A stretch of 31,138 nt of DNA from a virus: IMG/VR virus record IMGVR_UViG_3300012351_000187, positions 1-31,138 of that record. One strand, 5' to 3'. How positions within the stretch are numbered: position 1 is the stretch's first letter; each line of letters begins with the position of its first letter. This document shows positions 15,599 to 21,793 of this stretch, in pieces. The translations under genes were made by a program, and so were the position numbers. Under the pieces are notes generated by a model. That model was not told where the DNA came from. It saw only the letters and a program-made list of their open reading frames with translations, and did no database searches.

Positions 15599-16099
15599 GT
15601 GCATACGCGCGTCATAAGTCCGGGCAACGTTCTTGACTGTGTTAAAGCGCTGAGGTCGCATTTGATTACGCCAGAAAAGAAAAGAGTGGCGCTAGGTTAC
15701 TCGCCGTCTATGAAACTAGCGCTGCGTTTAGTTGGGGTGAGTTCAGAATGGGAGAATGGCGCGCTTGTGTGGTCGCTGGCGAGCATGTGGCGGCTCAAGC
15801 TCAGGTGGGCCGGGCTCGATCCTGAGTCATGGGACGTGGTGGACGAGTCCCGGTGGGCATTGGCGTGGCAACAACTGATTGGGACGGGCACGTTTAGGAT
15901 TGACGCGCAGAAACGCTCTCTTGAGATGGGTAAGGTTGCGCCTGCCCCCTCTGATCACGTATTAGTGATGGGTAGCACGATAAGGTCGCGTGCGAAAGAG
16001 AAGCCTGCACCGCCCTCGCCTGAGAGTGACGATCCACAAGAGTCGCCATACACGAGCGTGTTGCGACACTCAATCAAAAACCGGCTCAGTAATAGATAA
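15599..16099 (+). CDS. Hypothetical early protein
   Basis: A 166-residue protein from a GTG start (MHTRVISPGNVLDCVKALRSHLI). It contains a Trp-rich central helix region (WENGALVWSLASMWRLKLRWAG, interrupted by charge) and a disordered, Pro/Ser/Glu-rich tail. The ribosome-binding site is weak. The frame is long and well mixed, so coding is likely. It is not recognised. Its end overlaps the convergent lipoprotein gene by 14 bp. Confidence 0.6.
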   Translation: MHTRVISPGNVLDCVKALRSHLITPEKKRVALGYSPSMKLALRLVGVSSEWENGALVWSLASMWRLKLRWAGLDPESWDVVDESRWALAWQQLIGTGTFRIDAQKRSLEMGKVAPAPSDHVLVMGSTIRSRAKEKPAPPSPESDDPQESPYTSVLRHSIKNRLSNR

Positions 16100-16349
16100 A
16101 GCTGGTACCGACCCCCGGCGTAATCACCATTGCCTGCCCGTGCGGCTGGCTGTTGTACGCGTTCGCGTACCCGGTGCAATAGGAACCTGCCATACGCGCA
16201 GGATCCGGCAGCGGCCGGACCACATCGCTCATGGCTTCAGAGAACGTATGGCCGCTCTCGCCGTAATACCCGGCTGTAAAGCGCGCTTGCTGATCTGCTG
16301 TACAACCGACCAGCCCGGAAATTACTATTAATGCCGCGAAACTCTTCAT
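16086..16349 (-). CDS. Small predicted lipoprotein
   Basis: The ATG at 16349 (MKSFAALIVISGLVGC) has CAGG upstream; a GTG two codons earlier is possible. The N-terminus is a classic lipoprotein signal with lipobox LVGC, so mature protein starts at Cys16 and is about 72 residues. It is small and Gly/Ala/Tyr-rich (AGYYGESGHTFSEAM), with one further Cys. It is a lone leftward gene in the early region, as often seen for moron or superinfection-exclusion lipoproteins expressed from their own promoter. An Rz1-like spanin is less likely because the lysis cassette is elsewhere. Role inferred. Confidence 0.72.
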   Translation of the reverse strand: MKSFAALIVISGLVGCTADQQARFTAGYYGESGHTFSEAMSDVVRPLPDPARMAGSYCTGYANAYNSQPHGQAMVITPGVGTSFIYY

Positions 16350-16394
16350 AAGCACCTGAATATACGACGGAAATAGAAATAAATTAAATATTAT

Positions 16395-16423
16395 TTGACA
16401 AGCTATACGGCGTAGCTTATTCT
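16395..16423 (+). promoter_or_regulatory. Strong sigma70-type promoter with operator-like inverted repeat
   Basis: TTGACA (16395-16400), 17-bp spacer and TATTCT (16418-16423). Between the hexamers, AAGCTA (16400-16405) and TAGCTT (16413-16418) form an inverted repeat with a seven-base centre, a typical place for a repressor to block polymerase. It drives the rightward genes starting at 16451. Confidence 0.7.
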
Positions 16424-16450
16424 CCCCACATGAACACAGCGGAGCAAAAC

Positions 16451-16630
16451 ATGAGAGGCAAGCGAAAAACGGTAAAAGACCAACTATACAAAGGAAAGCT
16501 AATCCAGATTCGTAGAGAATTCGGTTGGAGTGGATTCATTGACGGACAGAAGGCTGTGTCCGGTCAAAGCTGCCAGTATAACGCTTTCCGGTCTTGCGCA
16601 TGGTTAATCGACGCGGGGCGGTGGCATTGA
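16451..16630 (+). CDS. Small basic early protein
   Basis: The start at 16451 (MRGKRKTVKDQLYKGKLIQI) is favoured by GGAG six bases upstream; an in-frame ATG at 16430 adds seven residues but lies close to the expected transcription start. The 59-residue product is basic, with two Cys. It is the first gene behind a strong, apparently regulated promoter, which suits an immediate-early regulator or host-takeover protein. Family not recognised. Confidence 0.62.
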   Translation: MRGKRKTVKDQLYKGKLIQIRREFGWSGFIDGQKAVSGQSCQYNAFRSCAWLIDAGRWH

Positions 16631-16680
16631 ACCCGACTAATCTATCCTTTGATCGACAATGAAACCGACCAAAGCGAAAT

Positions 16681-16923
16681 ATGACAAAACCCGAAGGCAG
16701 ACACGCTGAAATAGTCCCAATGGACGGCAGCCACTACGTCCTGGTTGATGGACGGGAGTGGAGCAGACACGATTGCTTGGCAACCGCCGAGGCCGTCAGA
16801 GCTGCAATCGTAGAGCGATGGGCGCAGTACTACGATTGCCAGATCTACTCTGACGTGACAGGCATGACTTGGTGCGACTATGTCGCCGAAGCTTACTCTA
16901 GACCAATATACGAGGAAGAATGA
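16681..16923 (+). CDS. Hypothetical early protein, 80 residues
   Basis: The frame starts MTKPEGRHAEIVPMDGSHYVLVDG. It has a beta-hairpin-like N-terminus, a helix with AEAVRAAIVERWAQYYD and an acidic end (YSRPIYEEE). The stop overlaps the next start as ATGA. The gene follows the promoter at 16395-16423 in the same operon. No domain is recognised. A short frame at 16660 in another phase (MKPTKAKYDK) precedes it and resembles the start of the next gene (MKPPKAV). Confidence 0.6.
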   Translation: MTKPEGRHAEIVPMDGSHYVLVDGREWSRHDCLATAEAVRAAIVERWAQYYDCQIYSDVTGMTWCDYVAEAYSRPIYEEE

Positions 16924-17078
16924 AACCGCCCAAAGCCGTCAGTGAATACATGGCCGAGCTCGCCCGGCTCTCGCACGCCGCGCAACGCGGGACCGAGATG
17001 GCCCGGCGACGGTCAGAACAGAACGCGCGCAAAAGCGCACAGGCAAGGCGGAAAACCAAGAACTTTAAGAATAAATGA
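16920..17078 (+). CDS. 52-residue Ala/Arg/Lys-rich helical protein
   Basis: The frame starts MKPPKAVSEYMAELARLSHAAQ and ends RRKTKNFKNK. It is almost wholly helical and very basic in its second half. ATGA coupling to the upstream gene supports translation. Possibly nucleic-acid binding; function unknown. Confidence 0.55.
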   Translation: MKPPKAVSEYMAELARLSHAAQRGTEMARRRSEQNARKSAQARRKTKNFKNK

Positions 17079-17119
17079 AAATCTGTGATACGCCTAACGC
17101 GACTCACCATTTTTAAAAT

Positions 17120-17215
17120 ATGCTTGCCTTACTTTCGGATCCTCTCTCCTTGGTTGTCCCGGTTGTCGGGTTTATTTGCGCAGTGCTCCTCATTATAAAA
17201 TCCTTTCGCGGGTGA
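17120..17215 (+). CDS. 31-residue single-pass membrane micropeptide
   Basis: The frame MLALLSDPLSLVVPVV continues with GFICAVLLIIKSFRG: one hydrophobic segment with a basic C-terminal end. There is no strong ribosome-binding site. Similar single-pass micropeptides recur between early genes in this window (19591, 20768, 24288), which raises its credibility. Confidence 0.45.
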   Translation: MLALLSDPLSLVVPVVGFICAVLLIIKSFRG

Positions 17216-17346
17216 GTGCAATTCGGTATTAGAAAATATAGAAATTCCATTAGACTTTGCAAAAAAGTAGCAGATCGTTACATCCAGGAACACAAACAGA
17301 TGAACTTATCGCGTCGTCTCTATCGCCTCAGTCCGGCAGCGGCCGG

Positions 17347-17541
17347 ATGGATGCTGCCCGCGCTCTTGTGCTGCTCGATCCTCTTGGTATCGGCTTACTG
17401 GACGCCACAAAAGAGCTTATCGCGCTCCGTGAAGCGACCGGCCTGTGGCGACCCTATACGTTCGGCGAAGCCGTTAAAGCCGTCCTCCAGAGTCGTGTGG
17501 ATATGATGGCAAGACTGTATGAATTCCCAGTCAATTACTGA
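17347..17541 (+). CDS. Hypothetical early protein, 64 residues
   Basis: The segment MDAARALVLLDPLGIGLLDA and ELIALREATGLWRPYTFGEAV is well-formed helical protein sequence. The frame stays open back to a TTG at 17257, but the extra residues look like low-quality Ser-rich sequence. A competing frame (17216-17506) shares the same DNA and is less protein-like downstream. The end overlaps the next gene's start by 23 bases. Function unknown. Confidence 0.5.
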   Translation: MDAARALVLLDPLGIGLLDATKELIALREATGLWRPYTFGEAVKAVLQSRVDMMARLYEFPVNY

Positions 17542-17740
17542 ACGCTCAGCGAATGAATATCTTCTGTATCTCAAATACAAAGATATTCCAGGAGGGGAGG
17601 ACCGCTCGGAGATGCACAGACAATGCTCCGTGGATCTCATGATCCTCGCCTTTTTAGCGGAAATGGTTACTCCTTGCCCCAATCCAGATCATCCACCTGC
17701 CGACGGCTCTTCCAATACGCGGACCACGTCTCAGGACTGA
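17519..17740 (+). CDS. Hypothetical early protein whose C-terminus reads through a duplicated segment
   Basis: A 73-residue frame. Residues 1 to about 53 (MNSQSITERSANEYLLYLKYKDIPG and later VDLMILAFLAEMVTP) look like real protein. The last 20 (from NPDHPPADGSS) come from the 65-bp direct repeat and are the antisense of a duplicated 3' end of the RHH gene. An identical tail ends the frame at 17819-18097. The original gene was probably truncated when the repeat arrived. Function unknown. Confidence 0.5.
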   Translation: MNSQSITERSANEYLLYLKYKDIPGGEDRSEMHRQCSVDLMILAFLAEMVTPCPNPDHPPADGSSNTRTTSQD

Positions 17741-17741
17741 T
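17667..17741 (-). pseudogene. Remnant of a duplicated 3' end of the RHH repressor-like gene
   Basis: Read leftward, 17741 to 17667 encodes ISPETWSAYWKSRRQVDDL followed by DWGKE and a stop, identical in protein to the last 24 residues of the gene at 18024-18341. There is no start codon: the frame is closed by a stop about 20 bases further upstream. The final codons differ silently (GGC AAG GAG TAA here; GGA AAA GAG TAG in the intact gene), while the preceding 65 bp are identical. Confidence 0.7.
17677..17741. repeat. 65-bp direct repeat, copy 1
   Basis: Identical to 18034-18098, beginning CCCCAATCCAGATC and ending CAGGACTGAT. The spacing between copies is 357 bp. Confidence 0.9.
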
Positions 17742-17814
17742 GAAATGCTTTACCCGACATTATCGGGAACTGGTTCCCCGCGAAGAAGCCGAAACCTATT
17801 TCAGTCTTTACTAG
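17740..17814 (+). CDS. 24-residue micro-ORF after the repeat
   Basis: The frame begins MKCFTRHYRELVPREEAETY and ends FSLY. Its ATG shares a base with the upstream TGA (TGATG), a re-initiation arrangement. The residues look helical and protein-like. It may be the surviving C-terminus of a gene whose front was lost at the repeat boundary (17741), rather than a gene of its own. Confidence 0.35.
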   Translation: MKCFTRHYRELVPREEAETYFSLY

Positions 17815-17818
17815 CCAA

Positions 17819-18097
17819 ATGTTCTTTGACGTAATAGACACCCAGACAGGCCAGTACCCCAACCTTGAACGGATCGCACTGACTGAAGACTGGGCGCGAG
17901 GCCTGGTTTATTGCGACGTAAGCGGGTTCGCTATAACTGACGACGGGTGCCTTATCCTAATGGATGATTGCGATAATGTAGCGCACCCGCCCGAAGGACG
18001 ATTCAAAGTAGTAGCGTTAGACGCTACTCTTTTCCCCAATCCAGATCATCCACCTGCCGACGGCTCTTCCAATACGCGGACCACGTCTCAGGACTGA
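17819..18097 (+). CDS. Hypothetical early protein overlapping the RHH gene
   Basis: A 92-residue frame. Residues 1-72 (MFFDVIDTQTGQYPNLERI, then LVYCDVSGFAITDDGCLILMD) read as a compact, acidic alpha/beta domain that I believe recurs in phage genomes as a short stand-alone protein. Residues from NPDHPPADG onward are the antisense of the RHH gene's 3' end. The frame is convergent with that gene and overlaps it by 74 bp. Function unknown. Confidence 0.6.
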   Translation: MFFDVIDTQTGQYPNLERIALTEDWARGLVYCDVSGFAITDDGCLILMDDCDNVAHPPEGRFKVVALDATLFPNPDHPPADGSSNTRTTSQD

Positions 18098-18341
18098 TCT
18101 TCTCCCTGTTTATGCGCACAAACTCGTCCAATCCGGATCGGAATATTTTCGCATACTCGATGTCGCATTGCGCGCGGATCGACCGAATAATGCGGTCCAT
18201 CTCCGTGGGAACGCTGACACTGTACCGCCGTAAATTTGGCCGCGCGTTGTCACTCGGGCTTCCTTCATACGCTTTTAACGGTACACCGCGCCGTCGCCCG
18301 CGCACCAGCCGCTTCTTTTGTTCAGAGTTTTTGTTCTTCAT
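18024..18341 (-). CDS. Ribbon-helix-helix repressor-like protein
   Basis: The ATG at 18341 (MKNKNSEQKKRLVRGRRRG) is chosen because a near-consensus promoter ends about 20 bases upstream; longer frames would begin before the transcription start. The 105-residue product has a very basic N-terminal arm (1-20), a linker and an RHH-like core: strand RRYSVSVPT, then helices MDRIIRSIRAQCD and YAKIFRSGLDEFVRI (about residues 38-78). A C-terminal extension ends VDDLDWGKE. RHH proteins bind short operator repeats as dimers. The gene lies divergent from the early operon and probably represses its own and the early promoter. Confidence 0.72.
   Translation of the reverse strand: MKNKNSEQKKRLVRGRRRGVPLKAYEGSPSDNARPNLRRYSVSVPTEMDRIIRSIRAQCDIEYAKIFRSGLDEFVRINREKISPETWSAYWKSRRQVDDLDWGKE
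18034..18098. repeat. 65-bp direct repeat, copy 2
   Basis: Identical to 17677-17741. This copy lies within the intact RHH gene and is taken as the source. Confidence 0.9.
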
Positions 18342-18344
18342 GTA

Positions 18345-18358
18345 TTCGTGGTTCGTGG
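18345..18358. promoter_or_regulatory. Tandem TTCGTGG repeat, candidate RHH operator
   Basis: TTCGTGG occurs twice head to tail without a gap, between the -10 element and the start codon of the RHH gene. RHH repressors commonly bind tandem short repeats, so autoregulation is plausible. Confidence 0.5.
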
Positions 18359-18363
18359 ACAAT

Positions 18364-18392
18364 ATCATATCATTTGTGCGGATCTGTGTCAA
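18364..18392 (-). promoter_or_regulatory. Strong leftward promoter for the RHH gene
   Basis: On the reverse strand, TTGACA (18392-18387), 17 bp and TATGAT (18369-18364). The expected start leaves a leader of under 25 bases before the ATG at 18341. Confidence 0.75.
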
Positions 18393-18399
18393 CTTGACA
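18387..18399. promoter_or_regulatory. Palindrome TGTCAACTTGACA over the leftward -35
   Basis: A perfect 6+1+6 inverted repeat that contains the -35 hexamer of the RHH promoter and lies between the two divergent genes. Binding here would block that promoter; candidate operator. Confidence 0.5.
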
Positions 18400-18447
18400 T
18401 AATGTTCGGCCATTTACCCGAAAGCATTAGATTTTTAAAAAGATTTG

Positions 18448-18477
18448 TTGACGTTTGTTGTCCTTTTGTGCTTAACT
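18448..18477 (+). promoter_or_regulatory. Candidate rightward promoter for the recombination operon
   Basis: TTGACG (18448-18453) and TTAACT (18472-18477) are 18 bp apart and precede the ATG at 18491 by 13 bases. The -10 is poor, which would fit an activated or tightly controlled promoter. Confidence 0.35.
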
Positions 18478-18490
18478 GATCCTCATAAAG

Positions 18491-18640
18491 ATGGATGCCA
18501 AAATCACGACATTTGAACTTGGAGTCACGCCCGAGCTAGGCCGGGTGCTTGAAGATATCTCACGCGAGACAGGACTTTCACTGGAGGAAATCTTGAGCCG
18601 CGCCCTGGCTTACGGTGTAGCCAAGGCATTCAAAGAATGA
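18491..18640 (+). CDS. Short RHH (CopG-like) DNA-binding protein
   Basis: A 49-residue protein. The strand ITTFELGVTP is followed by helices LGRVLEDISRETG and SLEEILSRALAYGVAKAF, a full ribbon-helix-helix unit with no extra domain. It is the first gene of the rightward recombination operon and is divergently paired with the larger RHH-like gene. AAAG lies upstream of the ATG. The stop overlaps the next start as ATGA. Likely an autoregulatory or antagonist transcription factor acting on the shared control region. Confidence 0.68.
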   Translation: MDAKITTFELGVTPELGRVLEDISRETGLSLEEILSRALAYGVAKAFKE

Positions 18641-18891
18641 GCGCCGCACATTTTAACAACATACCGGGTATGACTAATGCAGAAGACCGAATCTACACAA
18701 TCAAAGAGGTCGCCGATATGCTTTCGATTTCTCCGATCGCCATCAAAGCCGCAATCGCGAACCGGGAACTGGAATGTTACCGCTTCGATTTCGGTACAAA
18801 CCGCGGCGTCCAGCGATTCAGGACACGCATTTCACAACGGTCACTCGAAAAGTGGCTCGAACACACAAAACAGAAAGGTATCATCAGATGA
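18637..18891 (+). CDS. Excisionase/MerR-type helix-turn-helix protein
   Basis: An 84-residue protein. YTIKEVADMLSISPIAIKAAI (about residues 20-40) is the winged-HTH motif of the excisionase/MerR-like family. The wing region contains QRFRTRISQRSLEKWLEHT, a common end of such domains. It is probably a DNA-binding regulator; no integrase is in the window, so calling it an excisionase would be unsafe. It is coupled to both neighbours by ATGA. Confidence 0.72.
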   Translation: MSAAHFNNIPGMTNAEDRIYTIKEVADMLSISPIAIKAAIANRELECYRFDFGTNRGVQRFRTRISQRSLEKWLEHTKQKGIIR

Positions 18892-19607
18892 ACTCTGAGC
18901 ACCCGCTAGAGTTTTCCAGTCCAATGGACGCAATCGTCCCGGCCCTTTTCGCTTTCCACGAGAAAGTAGGTCCGCTAATCAAGAATTCCGACAACGAATA
19001 TTTCCATAGCAAATACGCAGATCTTGCCTCCGTCCTGGAGGTCGTTAAGCCTCCGCTTCGCGACTCAGATTTACTTCTTGTGCAGGGAGCATCCACGAAC
19101 GGCGGCGAATCGGTTAACGTCGAAACCACAATCTTCCACGTTGCCTCACTGCAATGGGTTCGGACTGTATTAACCCTAAAGCCCGAAAAACCCACTCCAC
19201 AAGGGTGCGGCTCGGCAATCACTTATGCGCGCCGCTACGGATTACTCGCCATGTGCGGGATAGCTGCCGAAGACGACGACGGAAACTCGGCGTCCGGACG
19301 TTCGAAAGAGCAGTCCCCTCCAGAGCCGAAACCGACTCAGCGCGACTATAAGCTTAATTCTGCTCCGGCCGCCGCCGGACCGAGCGGATTAGGAGAAACA
19401 CAGATTGAAGGCACGATTGGGGAAGTGGAAACCTCCCAGGATAGCAAAGCCTGGTTCGTGCAGGTAGGGAAAGTTAATACATGGACACGTGACAAGGAAT
19501 TGTCTCTAGCCCTCATAGCCGACCATGGGCGCGAGGTGGTTGCGCACGGACGCATGAAACCAGGTGGAAAAGCATACCAGATCATCTCATATGTTCCAAA
19601 AGACTAG
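18888..19607 (+). CDS. ERF-family single-strand annealing protein with an extra C-terminal domain
   Basis: The ATG at 18888 overlaps the upstream stop (ATGA) and gives 239 residues; a longer frame from 18774 is within the upstream gene. Residues 14 to about 130 match the ERF pattern: FAFHEKVGPLIKNSDNEYF, HSKYADLASVLEVVKPPL and GCGSAITYARRYGLLAMCGI. A disordered Pro/Ser-rich linker (about 137-165) leads to a C-terminal beta-rich domain of about 70 residues (QIEGTIGEVETSQDS to the end) that looks OB-fold-like. ERF proteins anneal complementary single strands in phage recombination, here with the nuclease encoded next. Confidence 0.8.
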   Translation: MNSEHPLEFSSPMDAIVPALFAFHEKVGPLIKNSDNEYFHSKYADLASVLEVVKPPLRDSDLLLVQGASTNGGESVNVETTIFHVASLQWVRTVLTLKPEKPTPQGCGSAITYARRYGLLAMCGIAAEDDDGNSASGRSKEQSPPEPKPTQRDYKLNSAPAAAGPSGLGETQIEGTIGEVETSQDSKAWFVQVGKVNTWTRDKELSLALIADHGREVVAHGRMKPGGKAYQIISYVPKD

Positions 19608-19704
19608 CACCGACTTCGCCTGTTTTATTGTCGGGTTAATCATCGGTCTCTGCATCATGCTCATATGCATCGCTATCTGGGCGATGATCGGAGGTTCGCT
19701 ATGA
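19591..19704 (+). CDS. 37-residue single-pass membrane micropeptide
   Basis: MFQKTSTDFACFIVGLIIG and CIMLICIAIWAMIGG form one long hydrophobic helix with three Cys. It overlaps the end of the ERF gene by 17 bases and the nuclease start by ATGA, so it fills the gap exactly. GGAGG near its end serves the nuclease gene. Function unknown. Confidence 0.55.
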   Translation: MFQKTSTDFACFIVGLIIGLCIMLICIAIWAMIGGSL

Positions 19705-20771
19705 CCAACCACGAGCTAGGTTTCCGCCCATCGCATTTTGCAGCGCTTGAGGCATGCGTCCATCATGAACAGAGACCGCTTGGACCCGCTGCCGATAACG
19801 GCACCCGGTTTCATAAACAGATCGCTAACGATCTTATGACGGGGATAGACCTGAAAGATTCCAAAGATCAAACTAACTTGGGGATACGGTCATGGGCAAT
19901 AACCCTGGTGCACGACTACGCAAAAATAGGTTGGAACGCTCTCTACGTCGAAAAGGAACTCACCTTGGCAGGCCCGGATGGCAACACGATGACAACCGGT
20001 ACAGTTGATCTGGTGCTTGAGCGGGATCGCCATTTCCTTATCATCGACTGGAAAACCGGAGAGAACCCGCGCGATTACTCCGCGCAACTAGCAGGCCACA
20101 TCATGGCCTTAGAAGAATTGCACCTAGAAGCCATTAGTACGCGCGCCCTGGTCGCTTACGTAGATTTGCAACAAACCATCGACCATACACAAAGTTATCA
20201 AGAGAGCGCTCTGCGCGTTTCTAAACTGTACAAGAAATGGAAGGTACGTGGAAATGAACCCTACACAATTAACACTTATTGCTGCTGCTGCGCCATCCGC
20301 GGGGAATGTCCCGCATGGCGAGAACAGGCAGATTACGCCCTGGCATCCGTTGACGTGCTCGGGACGCCGGAACATCTGGTGTCGGCAAAGATTGATCATC
20401 TCAAAAATACACCTCCTGATCTTGAGAAATTCTGCATAGCATACGAACGCCTGAAGACTCTCGTGGAGGAGGAGTGGAAACTGAAATCAGCGCTCAAAGA
20501 CCATATGGAAACAGGGTACACGGCAGAACATTTCATCCTCGTTAACGTCAAGGGCAAGGAGCTCCGTGAGGAAATAATCGATCCTGAACAATACTTGCAG
20601 CATGTCGTTAAACACCTCGGCACCATGAAGGCGGCCGGCGCGGTCAAGATTGATACCGCGAAAGCCAGGGAGCTGTGGACGGCTGCGATGTTGGCTAAAC
20701 CATTCCCGGTAAACACAAAAACGCTAGTAACAACAAAAACGGGATATAGCTATATCCGCGCCAAAAAATGA
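19701..20771 (+). CDS. Cas4/RecB-like PD-(D/E)XK nuclease with Cys cluster
   Basis: The ATG at 19701 follows GGAGG by six bases, giving 356 residues. Nuclease motifs: His38 in GTRFHKQIA, Glu85, GTVDLV with Asp103 and IIDWKTG with Asp116 and Lys118. One Cys lies near the N-terminus (LEACVHH, Cys19) and a cluster CCCC plus GEC (194-203) lies after the core, the arrangement of Cas4/AddB-type nucleases with an iron-sulfur cluster. The C-terminal third (from about 220) is helical and unfamiliar. It is likely the end-resecting exonuclease partner of the ERF annealing protein. No Cas genes are nearby, so a CRISPR role is unlikely. Confidence 0.8.
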   Translation: MTNHELGFRPSHFAALEACVHHEQRPLGPAADNGTRFHKQIANDLMTGIDLKDSKDQTNLGIRSWAITLVHDYAKIGWNALYVEKELTLAGPDGNTMTTGTVDLVLERDRHFLIIDWKTGENPRDYSAQLAGHIMALEELHLEAISTRALVAYVDLQQTIDHTQSYQESALRVSKLYKKWKVRGNEPYTINTYCCCCAIRGECPAWREQADYALASVDVLGTPEHLVSAKIDHLKNTPPDLEKFCIAYERLKTLVEEEWKLKSALKDHMETGYTAEHFILVNVKGKELREEIIDPEQYLQHVVKHLGTMKAAGAVKIDTAKARELWTAAMLAKPFPVNTKTLVTTKTGYSYIRAKK

Positions 20772-20866
20772 ATATCGAAAAAGTACTATACTGCGGGTGG
20801 TGGCTATTGTTAATCGGAGCAATCGTCTCCCTGTTAGCTAAAATTGAACTCAACACCAGGAAATGA
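20768..20866 (+). CDS. 32-residue single-pass membrane micropeptide
   Basis: MNIEKVLYCGWWLLLIGAI and VSLLAKIELNTRK form one hydrophobic segment with a basic end. It overlaps the nuclease stop (ATGA) and the HNH start by four bases. It is the second membrane micropeptide inserted exactly between recombination genes. Function unknown. Confidence 0.52.
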   Translation: MNIEKVLYCGWWLLLIGAIVSLLAKIELNTRK

Positions 20867-21174
20867 TGAGTAAGTTCAAAGGCTGTTATCCGCCTGAATG
20901 GACTAAGAAATTCAGGGACGCCTTTCGCGCCGCACGTGGAAACAAATGCGAGAGGTGTGGGCATCCGCATGATCCGTCGAACGGGTACGCGCTTACCATT
21001 CATCACTTGGACAATAATAAGTCCAATTGCGAGGAATGGAACCTGGCCGCGCTTTGTCAGCGGTGCCACCTGGTTATTCAGGGTCGGGTCAACATGCTCC
21101 AAGGATGGCTACTTGAACATTCCGAATGGATGAAGCCGCATGTCGAAGGAATGAATAAGTCTATGAGGAAATGA
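20863..21174 (+). CDS. HNH endonuclease
   Basis: A 103-residue protein. CERCG and CQRC supply the zinc ligands around the HNH core, ALTIHHLDNNKSNCEEWNLA, with the catalytic His pair (HH), the central Asn and the final His of CQRCH. It is a small, stand-alone HNH protein of the type found in phage replication regions; roles include DNA nicking during packaging or recombination. It lies between a membrane micropeptide and a zinc-finger gene, all start/stop-coupled. A homing function is possible but no intron is seen. Confidence 0.82.
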   Translation: MMSKFKGCYPPEWTKKFRDAFRAARGNKCERCGHPHDPSNGYALTIHHLDNNKSNCEEWNLAALCQRCHLVIQGRVNMLQGWLLEHSEWMKPHVEGMNKSMRK

Positions 21175-21455
21175 ACTATGGCAATTGCATTCTCTGCGGC
21201 GGGCTGCGCAAGAGGCATCAGCTCAATGACAACCGGTGCGGAGAGTGCGTGCGCGAAACTAACCTGATACAGCAAATGAAGATAACCAGACCCAAAAAGC
21301 GTGTGCCGAAAATTATGCCGGGATCGGTTGTTAAGCACGGCAAACTTGGGGAAGGAAAAGTTATCGGTCAATGGAGAGATGCCAGGGTTCTCGATGTGGT
21401 GTTTGGCAAACAATTGCACTGCTGTACACGCAAATATTTGAAACTAGTCAAATGA
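21171..21455 (+). CDS. Zinc-finger plus Tudor/SH3-like protein
   Basis: A 94-residue protein. CILCGG and CGEC (about residues 6-26) form a zinc finger. Residues about 50-80, PGSVVKHGKLGEGKVIG to LDVVFGK, match the small beta-barrel seen at the C-terminus of UvrD/PcrA helicases (a G..V.H..fG.G.V pattern that binds RNA polymerase there). The combination suggests a small adaptor for polymerase or repair proteins. This is inference from motif style. The gene is coupled to the HNH gene by ATGA. Confidence 0.62.
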   Translation: MNYGNCILCGGLRKRHQLNDNRCGECVRETNLIQQMKITRPKKRVPKIMPGSVVKHGKLGEGKVIGQWRDARVLDVVFGKQLHCCTRKYLKLVK

Positions 21456-21793
21456 ATGAAAGTCGAATTAACTCTAAAGGGGTACATCACCCCAAGCCCA
21501 AACTCAACACGGTGGGCGCATTGGAGGGTAGCGTATCGGGAAAAGCAGGAAGCCGCGCGCGCCCTCATGTCAGCGTTGTGCGATGCTCAACGCGAAAGCT
21601 TGAAAAATACGACAACCTCCCAGGAAGTTGCAAAGCAATCCTTGATTGCCTCCGCTATTCTAAACTTATTACCGATGATACCGAAGAAGCTATCACGCTC
21701 GACGTCAGTCAAACGAAAGCTGCTAACCGCAAAGATCACAAAACTCTCATCACTATAGAATATGAAACGGTACCATGCCGTAAAGGTAGATGA
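21456..21793 (+). pseudogene. RusA-like Holliday-junction resolvase split across two frames
   Basis: Frame 1 (ATG 21456, stop 21758) starts MKVELTLKGYITPSPNS and TRWAHWRVAYREKQEAARAL, a RusA-type N-terminus, then turns into unlikely sequence. Frame 2 (open through 21793, with an ATGA-coupled ATG at 21452) carries the RusA-type C-terminus: RKLEKYDNLPGSCKAILDCL and LITDDTEEAITL. The halves meet around 21590-21610, in a -1 relation, near an A5 run (21604-21608). About 20-25 residues expected between them are missing, and the first acid of the usual D-x-D-N motif is Lys. It is probably a decayed gene; a sequencing error or frameshifting remains possible. Confidence 0.6.

Noticed and set aside
19701-20771. 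CRISPR-associated Cas4
   Set aside because: No repeat array or other cas genes are present; pairing with an ERF gene indicates a phage recombination nuclease.
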